This document shows, piece by piece, positions 54,300 through 64,000 of a stretch of 64,000 bases of DNA (within the stretch, counting starts at the first letter, position 1; the number at the start of each line of letters is the position of its first letter). The stretch is taken from positions 6,702,195 to 6,766,194 of the forward strand of contig NC_031499.1 of NCBI RefSeq assembly GCF_000237925.1, written 5' to 3'. The DNA comes from Schistosoma mansoni. Lineage: Eukaryota; Platyhelminthes; Trematoda; Strigeidida; Schistosomatidae. Both the position numbers and the translations under genes were made by a program. The notes under the pieces are model-generated. The model searched no databases. It worked only from the letters and a program-made list of their open reading frames with translations, and was not told the origin of the DNA.

Positions 54300-55500
54300 A
54301 TGAGTGTCGGGTATCACACTATTACCGGTACAAGTTTCCATCAAATTGTTGTTGAACCGGCTGAAAGACTGAGTTGATTTCGTAGGGATCGGTCATGAGT
54401 AGACCATTGCTGAGCAATCAATTGAATGGAACTCGTCACTATGCTTCGACTTCCTTGACTATGACTATAGAAGCATCCTCGATTTTGTGATGTGCCTGAG
54501 AATATCATCAACATCATACGGAGTTCACTCAACGGACGGCACTGCAAGGTGGTTCATGGAGAATAGCTGACAGATGAATTCCAAGTGAGGAGCGTTGTCA
54601 GACAAGGCTGCCTACTCACGCGCTTTCTGTTCCTTCTGGTGGTCGATTGAATTATGGAGACCTTCACATCTCAGGGTAAGCACGGAATCCAATGAACCTC
54701 CTGGGAGCAGCTAGATGATTTAGACTTAACAGATGACCTAGCTCTTCTCTCCAATACACGCCAATTAATGCAGATAACGTCAGGTAGTGTAGCAACAGGC
54801 TTTGCTGTATTAGGCATCAACTTAAATATGGGAAAACGCAAGATCCTCAAAAACATCACGGAGAACACTAACGCAATCACACTTGATGGAGAAACTCTGA
54901 AAGGGATGGAAACTTTCGAATAAATATGCAGCATTATCAATGAAGTAGGAGGATCTGATACAGAAGTAAAGGCGAGGATTAGCAATACAAAAACAGCATT
55001 CATACACTTAAAGAACATATGGAACTCAAAACAACTCTCATTTAACACCTAGTTCACAATCTTCCATAGGAACATCAACACAGTTCTACTGTATGGAACT
55101 GAAACTTGGAGAACCACCACAACCATCATCAAGGAAGTACAAGTATTTAAGAATAGTTGTCTACGGAAGATACTCAATATTCGTTGACCGGATATCATCA
55201 GCAACAACTTTCTATAGGAGAGGACAAACCGAATTCCAGCTGAAGAGGAAATTTGAAAAACATACATTACGGAAATCACCAAACTGTATCACAAGGCAAA
55301 ATCTAATTTGGAATCGTGAATGGAAACAGAAAAGAGGAAGGCCAAAGAACACACTGAGTCGGGGATTGGAAACAGACATGAAAAGGATGGATGGGAACTG
55401 GAAAGAACTGTGACGGATTATCCAGGACAGAGTTGGGTGGAGAATGTTGATGGTTTGCCTATGCTCCTCCACGAAGGGTAATGAGCGTAAGTAAGTAAGT
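54300..55500 (+). pseudogene. RTE, near full-length decayed copy, RT and C-terminal part
   Basis: It resumes after the tRNA: GITLLPVQ-like, LLNRLKD; EQSIEWNSSL; VRQGCLLTRFLFLLVVD; DLTDDLALLS (catalytic FADD mutated to TDD); the thumb (NTNAITLDGETLK; QSKTTLI), [21 protein letters not shown], and the C-terminal domain to the gcgtaagtaagtaag tail near 55500. Frameshifted throughout. The open frame at 55093 covers the last 106 codons. Confidence 0.85.
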
Positions 55501-55720
55501 GTATTGCTCAACTATAACCTTATGAATATATAATTCAGAAGTTATATTTTAAAATAAATCAAGAAATTGTAGCAAATCAAAATCTGATAAGGATCATTTT
55601 AATTTTGTTCTTCCTGTTGAACAAAATGAAAGAAGGATTTGACTAGTTCAAGGTCACTTTTTTCCTAAACTACTCAATATATACTTCATTACTGATATTC
55701 TTTCTCCTCCCCTCCCTACT

Positions 55721-55722
<2 letters not shown>

Positions 55723-55769
<47 letters not shown>
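55723..55769. repeat. (AT)n microsatellite
   Basis: Uninterrupted alternating A and T, 47 bp. Confidence 0.98.
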
Positions 55770-55770
<1 letters not shown>

Positions 55771-55929
55771 TTCTGTATGTTTGATTCTACAGTATGAATC
55801 CCTTTGATAAAGAGGAAATTAATGTAGGTTATGATGGATCGGAGTAACAATTATGTCATAGTTGAACTGTTTCTGATTATTTTTTTAAAGAGAAATGTTG
55901 GATAATTCACTTGGTAATGTTTACTTGGA

Positions 55930-56266
55930 ACCCCCCCCTTGTTAGTTACGATTGCAATTGGTCAGTCTATTATTGATATATGTGCACAATGTGAGCATTG
56001 CAACAATATCGCCTTAGGTCACAAGCATTATAAACAAAGATGGATAGTGGGAAGATTCAGTTGAACAGTATCAAATGAATATAAACTTCACCCCATTACA
56101 CAAGCAAGTGGCTATCAGAACTCAATAGCTAAGTGGATGACGTGATGGGGTTTGAAGTGAGAAGTGACCGTGTTCGAGTCCAAGAGTGAACATCAACTCT
56201 GGGATGTAGGTACATCCAGTTGATGAGTTTCAAATAGGACGAAACCCGTAGCCTGGATTCCAACTT
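55930..56266 (+). repeat. F1 SINE, plus arm of an inverted pair
   Basis: Leader (cagtctattattgatatatgtgcac..catta), head (tagctaagtggatgacgtgatgg; gtgttcgagtcc) and ribozyme with a mutated core (TTGATGAG instead of CTGATGAG) and a changed cleavage region. It shares private variants (ggatgacgtgatggggtttgaag, gagaagtgaccgtgttc) with the inverted copy at 57437-57775. Confidence 0.75.
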
Positions 56267-56309
56267 TTTCATAAACATATGTTGAACATTATTGAAAATA
56301 TTTTAACCT

Positions 56310-56667
56310 TGTAGTGACCTACTTTTATGACAAGAACTCGATTGGTATAATGGAAACAATTATTATTATTATAACCAATTGTACCAGTGATTGTTTTATT
56401 GTACTTGTTTCTTTAAGTGTACCAAAGACACATTTCCTTCCGTTGCCTGTAACCTTGCATGAACTTGTATACGCTCCGTAGTTCCGCTTGTAAACTTTAG
56501 CACGTCTCGGTATTCTTTCGATACCACGAAATTGCTAACAAATATATTTTATTGTAACCGTCAACAGACTTCTGGTTTTTGGCCTACGGAGGGATCCAAC
56601 TCGATATCTGGTACGTATTCTTCCTGTAGTGGTGATCATAGTCAATCGCGATTCGACGTCAACTACA
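56310..56667 (+). mobile_element. Solo LTR, family LTR-A, copy 2
   Basis: 358 bp, TGTAG...CTACA, with the 4-bp duplication acct (56306-56309 and 56668-56671). It lies between the two F1 arms. Confidence 0.85.
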
Positions 56668-56671
56668 ACCT

Positions 56672-57436
56672 ATGAATTATATGATTTAGTGAGTTATCTA
56701 TTTTCGAGTTATGCAAATATTGAAATAAGTTTTTTGAACTTAAAGATGCTACTAGTGTTTGGAGTTTGGCAACACCTTAATCAGTAACACCTTGTATAAT
56801 CGAAACATGCCAACTCAGTAAAATCAGAAGTCAGAAACTAAAAGGTTCGAAGATATAATTGATAGGCTATCAATATATTGAGAAGTGACTGATCTAAGCT
56901 GACTAGCTGTTGTAGGAGAAGTTGAACACAGCATACCCACTCGTGATCTGATACGGATGCATGACCGAGCGCCTTCAACTAGGTAGGTCCATTAAAACTG
57001 ATATGGTCAGCATCAAATGTCGGACTTACAAAGCTATTGATTTTGGAGAAATATTTACCGCCACAGATTTATTATTATAACAAACAAACCATGTAACTTT
57101 ATCTATTAACTTGATTATTTAAATGCAAGATTAGTCAAATAACAATGAGTACTAGTCAGGTTTTTCAACAAACAGAACCTTTTGGTTGTCAGAGGATTGG
57201 AACTGGACGTTGAATTGAATAAGGAATATCATTAAGGTAGTAGACGACTAAAGTGATAAACAAAAGCAGCAGTCGATCGCTCTTGTACACTTTATGTTTC
57301 CATATTCTTCCTAACAGAATAAACTGTTGTGAAGAGCTTCTACTTATTCCCAACAGATACATAGAAAGCACAATAGCCTGACTATCATGTTAGGGTTGCC
57401 TGGATTAGGTAGTTATTTAAACACGGATGGTGACTA
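56672..57436. other. Spacer between inverted F1 arms, no gene
   Basis: AT-rich sequence without a recognised repeat or coding region. Confidence 0.5.
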
Positions 57437-57775
57437 GTAGTGGAATCCAGCACACGAGTTTCGTCCTATTTGAAACTCATCAACTGGATGTACCTACATC
57501 CCAGAGTTGATGTTCACTCTTGGACTCGAACACGGTCACTTCTCACTTCAAACCCCATCACGTCATCCACTTAGCTATTGAGTTCTGATAGACACTTGCT
57601 TGTGTAATGGGGTGAAGTTTATATTCACTTGGTATTGTTTACTTGAATCTTCCCACTATCCATCTTTGTTTATAATGCTTGTGACTTAAGGCGATATTGT
57701 TGCAATGCTCACATTGTGCACATATATCAATAATAGACTGATAAATGGCAGTCCTAACCAACAATGGGAAGTAAA
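57437..57775 (-). repeat. F1 SINE, minus arm of an inverted pair
   Basis: Reverse complement counterpart of 55930-56266. The ribozyme core is again disrupted on the minus strand (TTGATGAG), matching its partner. Confidence 0.75.
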
Positions 57776-57849
57776 CAATACTAAGTGAATTTAATCTGAA
57801 TTATCGTTCACACTTTGAAACAAAACTGCCCATTACTCTTCATATAATC

Positions 57850-58557
57850 TGTTATATGCTATTGAAGATTAAATTTAGGGTAATTTCTGAGAACTATTTA
57901 TGGACTAATATTACACATATATTCTTATTGTATAACTATTGGGTAACTAGCAAAGTTGGATAGTGGCTAGCAGTGGAATCCAGGGCGCGCGTTTCGTTCT
58001 ATTTGGGACTCGTCAGCTGGATGTACCTGCATCTCAGAGTTGATGTTCACTCTGAGACTTTAACCCAGTACCTTCCTCTTCAAACCTCATCACGTTATCT
58101 ACTTAGCTTCTGAGTCCTAATAGCCAATTGGCACTTAGGTAACTAGATTATGTATATTTACATTCCACTTATTATAAGCTTTTATTTGACCTGTTGACTA
58201 CTATCATATGATTCACTTTTCTCAAGTTATTCTCAATCTATTAATCACGTTTTCTCATAATCACAGACACTTTTTGACTTGATCTTGTACAAAATGTTAT
58301 TTCCTATTTATGATATAATGTGGTCTGGTTTATTTGTATATAAACTCAGTATGTCTGAAATATATGATTCGTATGGCGGAGGCTGATATTGACTTTCTGA
58401 ACTGAACTGACTGGGTTAAGAGAGAAAATACTATTTCAAAGAACCCATAAAAGCTCTAGGCTGCTCGTAATTATTTGTGTGTCATTGGTACGGCCAATAA
58501 GTTGGCGATCGTCTCAAGGGATATATTAACAGGGCACAAAGGTCACAAGTTATAGCA
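57850..58557 (+). mobile_element. Solo LTR, family LTR-B, with a nested F1 SINE
   Basis: TGTTATATGC...AAGTTATAGCA, flanked by the 5-bp duplication taatc (57845-57849 and 58558-58562). TATA region at 58335-58350 (gtatataaactcagtatg). The nested F1 accounts for 196 bp including its duplication, leaving about 510 bp of LTR. Confidence 0.85.
57951..58137 (-). repeat. F1 SINE nested in LTR-B
   Basis: 187-bp insertion flanked by the 9-bp duplication ggtaactag (57942-57950 and 58138-58146). The ribozyme core CTGACGAG is kept, but the cleavage triplet GTC has become GCC and stem II has a mismatch, so cleavage is not expected. Confidence 0.8.
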
Positions 58558-58642
58558 TAATCATTTCGGTTGTAACCAACTATTAATCTTTGTATATTCG
58601 AAACAGAGCAAGAACAATCAGGTTTGGAGGATAAAATGAATT

Positions 58643-59002
58643 TGTAGTGACCTGCTTTTCTCGACGAGAACGCGATCGGTGTAATGGAAACAATTATTAT
58701 TATAACCAATTACACCATTGAATGTTTTACTGTACTTGTTGTTGTTTAACTGTATCAAAATCACTTCTCGTTTCACTGTCCATCTTGTTGGTTCGAACTT
58801 TCTTACGCTCTGCCCTTATTGCCCGTACTCATTGGCACATCTCGGTATTCTTTCGATATCATGAGATCGCCAATAAATATACTTTATCTGGAATAATTAC
58901 AGCCTTCTGATTTACGAGCTAGCGAAGGAACCAAGTATTTTTTGGGCACGTAATCTTATTGTAGTGGTGATCATAGTCAAACAAGACACGACGTCATCTA
59001 CA
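58643..59002 (+). mobile_element. Solo LTR, family LTR-A, copy 3
   Basis: 360 bp, TGTAG...CTACA, with the 4-bp duplication aatt (58639-58642 and 59003-59006). A caataaatatac polyadenylation context is at 58871. Confidence 0.85.
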
Positions 59003-59204
59003 AATTCATCATTCCATTTCACCATTTCTCATTATCTGCATACAATTATTCGTATAATTATGAACAAATGTTCAGCAATACTTCAGTTTGTGAAGTTTAG
59101 ATTAATGTTCCATATGTAACCAAAATCATAATAATCAGAAGATGAATAAGGATATAAAGTGTATGAATAAATATATTTAAGATCAATGTATATTTACATT
59201 CCAA

Positions 59205-59765
59205 CAACAGGTTCCAAGATCTACAGGATCTACTGAAAGAACAAGAAACTACGATGGAGGACAACTGGAGAGGGATAAAAGGATCACTAACTTCTACGTG
59301 TCAGGAGGTTCTGGGTCCTAAGAGGCATCATCACAAGGAATGGATCTCTATGGGAACCCTGGACAAAATTCAAGAAAGGAAGAACAAGAAACTAGCAATT
59401 AACAACAGTCGAACACATGAAGAGAAAGTCAAAGCACAAGCAGACTACGCAGAAGCAAACAAGGAAGCGAAGAAAAGAATTAAAGCCGACAAGCAGAAAT
59501 ACATGGGAGAACTAGCAACGACAGTGGAAAAAGCTGCAAAAGAAGGGAATATGAAACAACTATATAATAGAACGAAGAAATTGGCAGGGAGATATAATAA
59601 ACAAGAGAGACCAGTCAAGGACAAAGAAGGAAAGACAATCACTGAGATTAAAGAACAGAGAAAAAGATGGGCAGAATACTTCGAGGAACTGCTGAATAGG
59701 CCAGCTCCATTGAATCCACCGGACATCGAAGCAGCACACACAGACCTTCCTATAGATTTCTGTCC
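59205..59765 (+). pseudogene. RTE inter-domain linker, open reading frame retained
   Basis: The 185-codon frame from 59254 is open: MEDNWRGIKGSLTSTCQEVLG, KEWISMGTLDKIQERKNKKLAINN, a lysine/glutamate-rich coiled-coil-like stretch, RWAEYFEELLNRPAPLNPPDIEAAHTDLPID. This is the conserved segment between endonuclease and RT in the TAAG-tailed RTE family. It lacks stops over 500 bp, so this fragment is young or lightly decayed. It ends abruptly at 59765 at a junction with a different retrotransposon family. Confidence 0.85.
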
Positions 59766-60745
59766 CCATAAAAGAACTGTGCGCAACAGGCCTCGATTAG
59801 TTGTCTCTTGAGCTCTGTGGTCACGCACCCAGGTCGCTAAGACCACTACTAATTCAGCTTCGATTTTATGTCCTAGCCTCTTGAAATCATGCTCTAGACT
59901 ACATTTTAGAGCTTTTAATGTTCGAACCCTGGGTCAGATAGGAAAACAGTCTTCTTGAGTTAGGACTTTAAGATCTTACACCATCGATGTATAATTCGTC
60001 TGCGGAACGTGCATACAGGTTTTAAGTATAGTCATTCATTTGACCTCATCTTGTCCATATGAATAACCGGCAGGATTTGCCCTTAGATTATCAAAAGATC
60101 TCAATGCTACTTCTCGCGGCCTCACTGTTGTTGATATAGCACTAATTTCTGAGATATAAGAGTTTCTTTTCGACTGGATTCTTATAGACAGTTACATATG
60201 AGCTGTTCGACTAAACGGAACAATAAGAACTTGAAAAGTTAGGGACAAACGCCCTTGCTTCTTCGTTGTCTCTACCTACACTCTTACTCATTGTAGCTCG
60301 GACGAGGTTAAAGATGGGTTTTGTAGAAAGCCAGACAACCTCCTTCAAAAAGTTATATGCTCTGATGTAGTAATAGTGGCAGGTGATTTTAAAACTAAAG
60401 TAGGCAAACTATACCAAAGTGAAATGACTTTGGAAGAATCTTACTATGTTGCGGCTCAGCAAACAGATAATAGCGACCGTCTGTTACAAGTATGTTCAGA
60501 TAACTGTTTATTTCTGACAAACATTGACTTTAATCATAAAGAGAAACACTATCTAACGTGGTGACCTCCACAATCAACTAATCGATGGATTCAAATAGAC
60601 TATATTGCCATTAGCCATCGTTGAAGGGGCTCGATGATTCTGGAGTACATGTTTTGAGTTGGACAATACTCTAGTTCAAGTACGCATTTGTCAATGTCCT
60701 ACTGGAAGTGAAAAAGTCACTTAAAACAACTGCTACAAGTCCAAC
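59766..60745 (+). pseudogene. Second non-LTR family, endonuclease relic
   Basis: It matches the family at 19383-22300. Early endonuclease segment (FRAFNVRTLGQIGKQ-like, 59907-59945), then VVIVAGDFKTKVGKL (GDF motif) at 60371, RLLQVCSDNCLFLTNIDFNHKEKHYLTW, QIDYIAISHR at 60590 and a DHALVRA-like remnant at 60660. Stops and deletions are present. The RT domain is absent. Confidence 0.8.
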
Positions 60746-61010
60746 CAGCCATTCACATGATCAGAAACGTGTTATAGAAACTTATGATTATTATTAATAC
60801 ATTCTATAACTTATTAAACACTTGAACTGGATTATAAGAATAAGTGTAATTTATGGTTGAATAACTAATTAACATTTTTAACTAATAATATACCTTATTA
60901 GAATAGGCCCTAATATCATCAGTAATATTTACATATTACAATTTCTCTCTTAATAAATAGGTCAATCACTCTTTACATAAATTAGTACATACCTAACATT
61001 ATTATAATTA
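60746..61010. other. AT-rich spacer, no feature
   Basis: Nothing recognised. Confidence 0.5.
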
Positions 61011-61011
61011 G

Positions 61012-61395
61012 AAAGGGTTTTATGGATATTATAGTAATTTTAATAGTTGAAATCATGAATCAATTGAAGTTAGACCATCATGGAAAACCTGGAAGGACTG
61101 GACAGCCGTTTCGTCCTATTATGCGACTCCTCAGCAGTGCGCATCCACGATCCCACTTCACGAGATTCGAACCCAAGACCTATCAGTCGGTGGATGTGTC
61201 GCTTAATTTCATGGATTGGTTGAAGTTAGATATTAACACCGTTGGATGCCGACTGGTTCAACGGTCTAGTAGTTAAGCGCTCGTGAGCAAAACTAATAGG
61301 TCCTCTGTTCGAATCTCGTAAAACGGGATCATTCATGAGTATTGCTGAGGAGTCCCATAATAGGACGAAACGGCCGTCCACTGCTTCCAGTATAA
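61012..61395. repeat. F2 inverted composite
   Basis: 61012-61189 is minus: outer tail (gaaagggttttatgg), ribozyme and half of the tRNA-like head. 61190-61395 is plus: leader, head (ggtctagtagttaagcgctc; gttcgaatctcg), ribozyme (61339-61384), ending early at cttccag. It is the same head-to-head layout as at 17072 and 39113. Confidence 0.8.
61339..61384 (+). ncRNA. Type I hammerhead ribozyme (F2), core intact
   Basis: CTGAGGAG (61345-61352), CGAAAC, stem II GTCC/GGAC, stem III ACGGCCGT, GTC triplet. Stem I gtattg with cactgc has one mismatch and one wobble, so it is weaker than in the 6756-6801 copy. Confidence 0.65.
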
Positions 61396-61928
61396 ACTGT
61401 CATCGATTAATACACATAAAGAAAACATCACCATTTAAAATGAACCCAAATAGATAACAAACTAAACTCATTTATTTGTAAAAAAACAAAAAAAAAGAAC
61501 AAAAAAATAAACATTTGGTTTACCTGCTTGTTACTATGATCTAATTTCATATTTCATAAACAATATTAATATAAAGTTAAAACATACAAAAAAAACAAAC
61601 AAACGAACAAACATAGAAACAATGATCTATGCAAGAGGGAAAACAGGACACTATGAAAAAAGAAAAAAAAAAGAAGAAACATATAAACGATTAACCGAAA
61701 ATAGAAAAGAGAATAATATTCATGTTTTTGTATAGATTTTTTTCTCTGTTTTTCTTTTTTTTCTTTTTTGTTGTTGTTGCTGTTGTCAAGTGAATATTAT
61801 GTAATAAAAAAAGCCCGAATCTAATCTAGTTCAATGAGAAAGAACTTAGCCATAACGACTAATAATAATAATGATCAATCAAAACGAGCATGTATTCACA
61901 ATAATAATAATGATAATTAAATAACAGT
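61396..61928. other. A-rich and T-rich low-complexity spacer
   Basis: Poly-A and poly-T tracts around 61480, 61590, 61660 and 61740. No gene. Confidence 0.6.
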
Positions 61929-62720
61929 AGAAAATTATGTAATCAATATTAGTAGAAAACAAAAAAAAATTTTTTAAAAAAAAACCCAACAAACAAACAA
62001 ATGTGAATATATCCATAGATACACACACACGCGCGCATACATACACACACGCACCTAAAAAATAACATCTTGATCAAGTTGATAATAAAGAATGAATATA
62101 GGTGATATTAGGTATTTGATGTTTTGTTTTCATATGTTGATAGGGGTAATATTGATGATAATGATGGAGATGGTAACGAAGAGAGAGAGAGGGAGATGGA
62201 CTATATATTCCCGTAAGCCATCGTTGAAGGGGCTCAACTGAAGAAAATTACGTAATCAAGGTTAGTAGAAAAAATATTTTTTTTAAAAAAAAAAACGAAC
62301 AAACAAACGAATGTCAATATATCCATACACACACATACACATACACACACACCTAAAAATAGCATCTTGGTAAAGTTGATAATGAAGAATGAATATAAGT
62401 GATATTTGGTATTTAAGATTTTGTTTTTTCTCCAATTATTAATGATTTCATTTCATATGTTGATATGGGATCATATTGATGATAATGATTGAGATGGTAA
62501 CAGAGAGAGAGAGAGAGAGAGGGGTGGGAGAGGTAGATAGACTATATTCCCGTTAGCCAACGTTGAAGGGGCTCGATTGAAGAAGATTGCGTAATCAAGA
62601 TAAGTAGAAAAATTTTTTTAAAAAAAAAACAACCAACAAACAAACGATAATATTGATGATAATGATGGAGATGGTAACAGAGAGAGAGAGAGAGAGAGAG
62701 GGAGGGAGAGGGAGATAGTA
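61929..62720 (+). repeat. Tandem minisatellite, about 2.4 units of 310-340 bp
   Basis: Units start at gaaaattatgtaatcaa (61929), gaaaattacgtaatcaa (62241) and gaagattgcgtaatcaa (62580). Each begins with an A/T run, then (AC)n, then a tgatattgatgataatgatggagatgg block and a (GA)n tract. Each ends ..cccgt.agcca.cgttgaaggggctc. The third unit lacks its middle. The closing motif matches the second retrotransposon family (60604-60640). Confidence 0.85.
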
Positions 62721-64000
62721 CAAAAAAAGAAGTACATCAAAAGAATTGCTTCAACATATTTTACGTAAATATATATGCATAAACACACATATATATACGT
62801 CTATGTATTGAAGTACAAACATCAACCATTCATCCCCTATTACCCTCCCCCCGACATACATGCACATATATTGACATTGATCATTTTACTGAATAATTTT
62901 GAGCAATTAAAAAGAAAAAAAAAGAATGAAATGAACTAGAAAACCAGAGATTATTCAACTTTCATTGAATTCATTATGTTGACCATTTAAATCTTTATTA
63001 ATTTCTTTCGTTAGAAGTTTGTTCATCTAGATATGGAGAGAAAGGAAAGAAAGAAAACAAAATTAGACAATATAGGTACATATAGTGAGGGTTCTTATGA
63101 AGGCAAACTCCATTCATCTCATTAATTTTTGATGGAGAACTGATGTTGATTGGACAACGATTAGGAACTAAGAAGCAGTTGATAGCTATTTCATTCTGGG
63201 TATGAAACTAACAGTGTGAGTCTACAACTTCACTGAAAACGATCGAACCAAAGACCTTCAAATCTCATGGTATATAAAGGGGTCAGATTGTCTAACCTCA
63301 GTCAAATCATCAGTAGCCTGTGGTGATATTTGTTACATACCTGACAAGAATAGGAAGTTTGATGTCAAGACGAAACAACTGTCCAGTACTCCTTGATTTT
63401 TAATCGTTATCTATGATCAGTCCTTCATATAAACTATGACATTCAAGTTCCACAAATATCTATACTAATGGTGATCAGATAAACATTTCAACAAGAGTAG
63501 TTTTATTTTTTAATATTTCGTTTAGAAATAAAATTAATGAGATGAATAGAGTAAGTATTAATATGAACCTCGTTCATATGTCCATCGGTTCAAGCCACTG
63601 CACGAAATGAATATACTGTGGTACCAAATTAGCTTGATTAGTAACAGTACTAGTTGAGATAGGGAAAAAGTACGTATAATTCAATAAGAAAATGTGGATC
63701 ATGGAGTAAAAATAAATTTAAAGGATTACTAAGAAACTTATGATTTCAAATGGGGGAAGGGGAAAAGAGAACACGCCCAAGGCGCTATAAACGATTTCCA
63801 GGCATACCAGTCAGTGACTAACCATTTATTACGCTAATCGCTCGAACCCCAACCAAATAGTCTGCATCTGTGGTATGTTCTACTTGTACGAACAGATATA
63901 AGTAGTATGTGTCAGAAATTAAAAGTAAAATGCTTAAAAACAAAAGAAGAAAATGGAAAAAAAAATGTAAAAATCTGAAAAGAATCAAAATAGCAACAAT
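62721..64000. other. AT-rich spacer with a degenerate SINE and repeat D remnant
   Basis: 63235-63415 has a decayed F2-like order (gatcgaaccaaagacc, then gacgaaacaactgtccagtactcc). 63890-63925 holds the gatataagtagtatgt motif of repeat D. No gene is seen. Confidence 0.45.

Overview
The window is non-coding, repeat-saturated DNA of a trematode, almost certainly a schistosome (Schistosoma sp.). The reasons are AT-rich eukaryotic sequence, SINE-like repeats that carry type I hammerhead ribozymes of the Sm-alpha kind, RTE-clade retrotransposon debris, and TG...CA solo LTRs of the gypsy type. I find no convincing host protein-coding gene. Two runs of 200 N (5613-5812 and 37281-37480) are assembly gaps, and both sit inside repeats.

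Layout. 0-5.6 kb: RTE fragments, a solitary partial copy of the tRNA-Met unit (3358-4006, tRNA 3663-3736) and hammerhead SINEs. 5.6-11 kb: a pair of inverted 353-bp solo LTRs, more SINEs, an RTE deletion derivative, nested solo LTRs and a foldback SINE composite. 11.2-11.8 kb: long simple repeats. 11.9-17.6 kb: an RTE reverse-transcriptase relic, a gypsy integrase relic split by a recent RTE insertion, and another foldback SINE. 18.4-22.3 kb: endonuclease and reverse-transcriptase relics of two different non-LTR families.

22.3-37.76 kb: the dominant structure is a head-to-tail array of nearly identical units of about 1.81 kb. Eight units are complete. Each carries one intact elongator tRNA-Met(CAT) gene, and a ninth tRNA lies beyond the second gap. 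Unit lengths (1807, 1815, 1819, 1843) differ only in steps of four bases, which tracks an internal tetranucleotide microsatellite.

37.8-64 kb: a 184-bp hairpin, further solo LTRs, many RTE 3' ends, foldback SINEs, a 3-kb decayed RTE with a tRNA-Arg(ACG) gene lodged in its RT domain, and a minisatellite at 61.9-62.7 kb whose unit contains a scrap of retrotransposon endonuclease sequence.

The most interesting pattern is shared by three unrelated tRNA-headed SINE families, called here F1 (Sm-alpha-like), F2 and F3. Each encodes a type I hammerhead with an 8-nt palindromic stem III. Each also occurs as a head-to-head inverted composite flanked by one 11-14 bp target-site duplication, so the composites were inserted as single units. 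LTR-A to LTR-D, F1 to F3 and repeats D, E and G are my own labels. No database search was possible, so family names are by recognition only.
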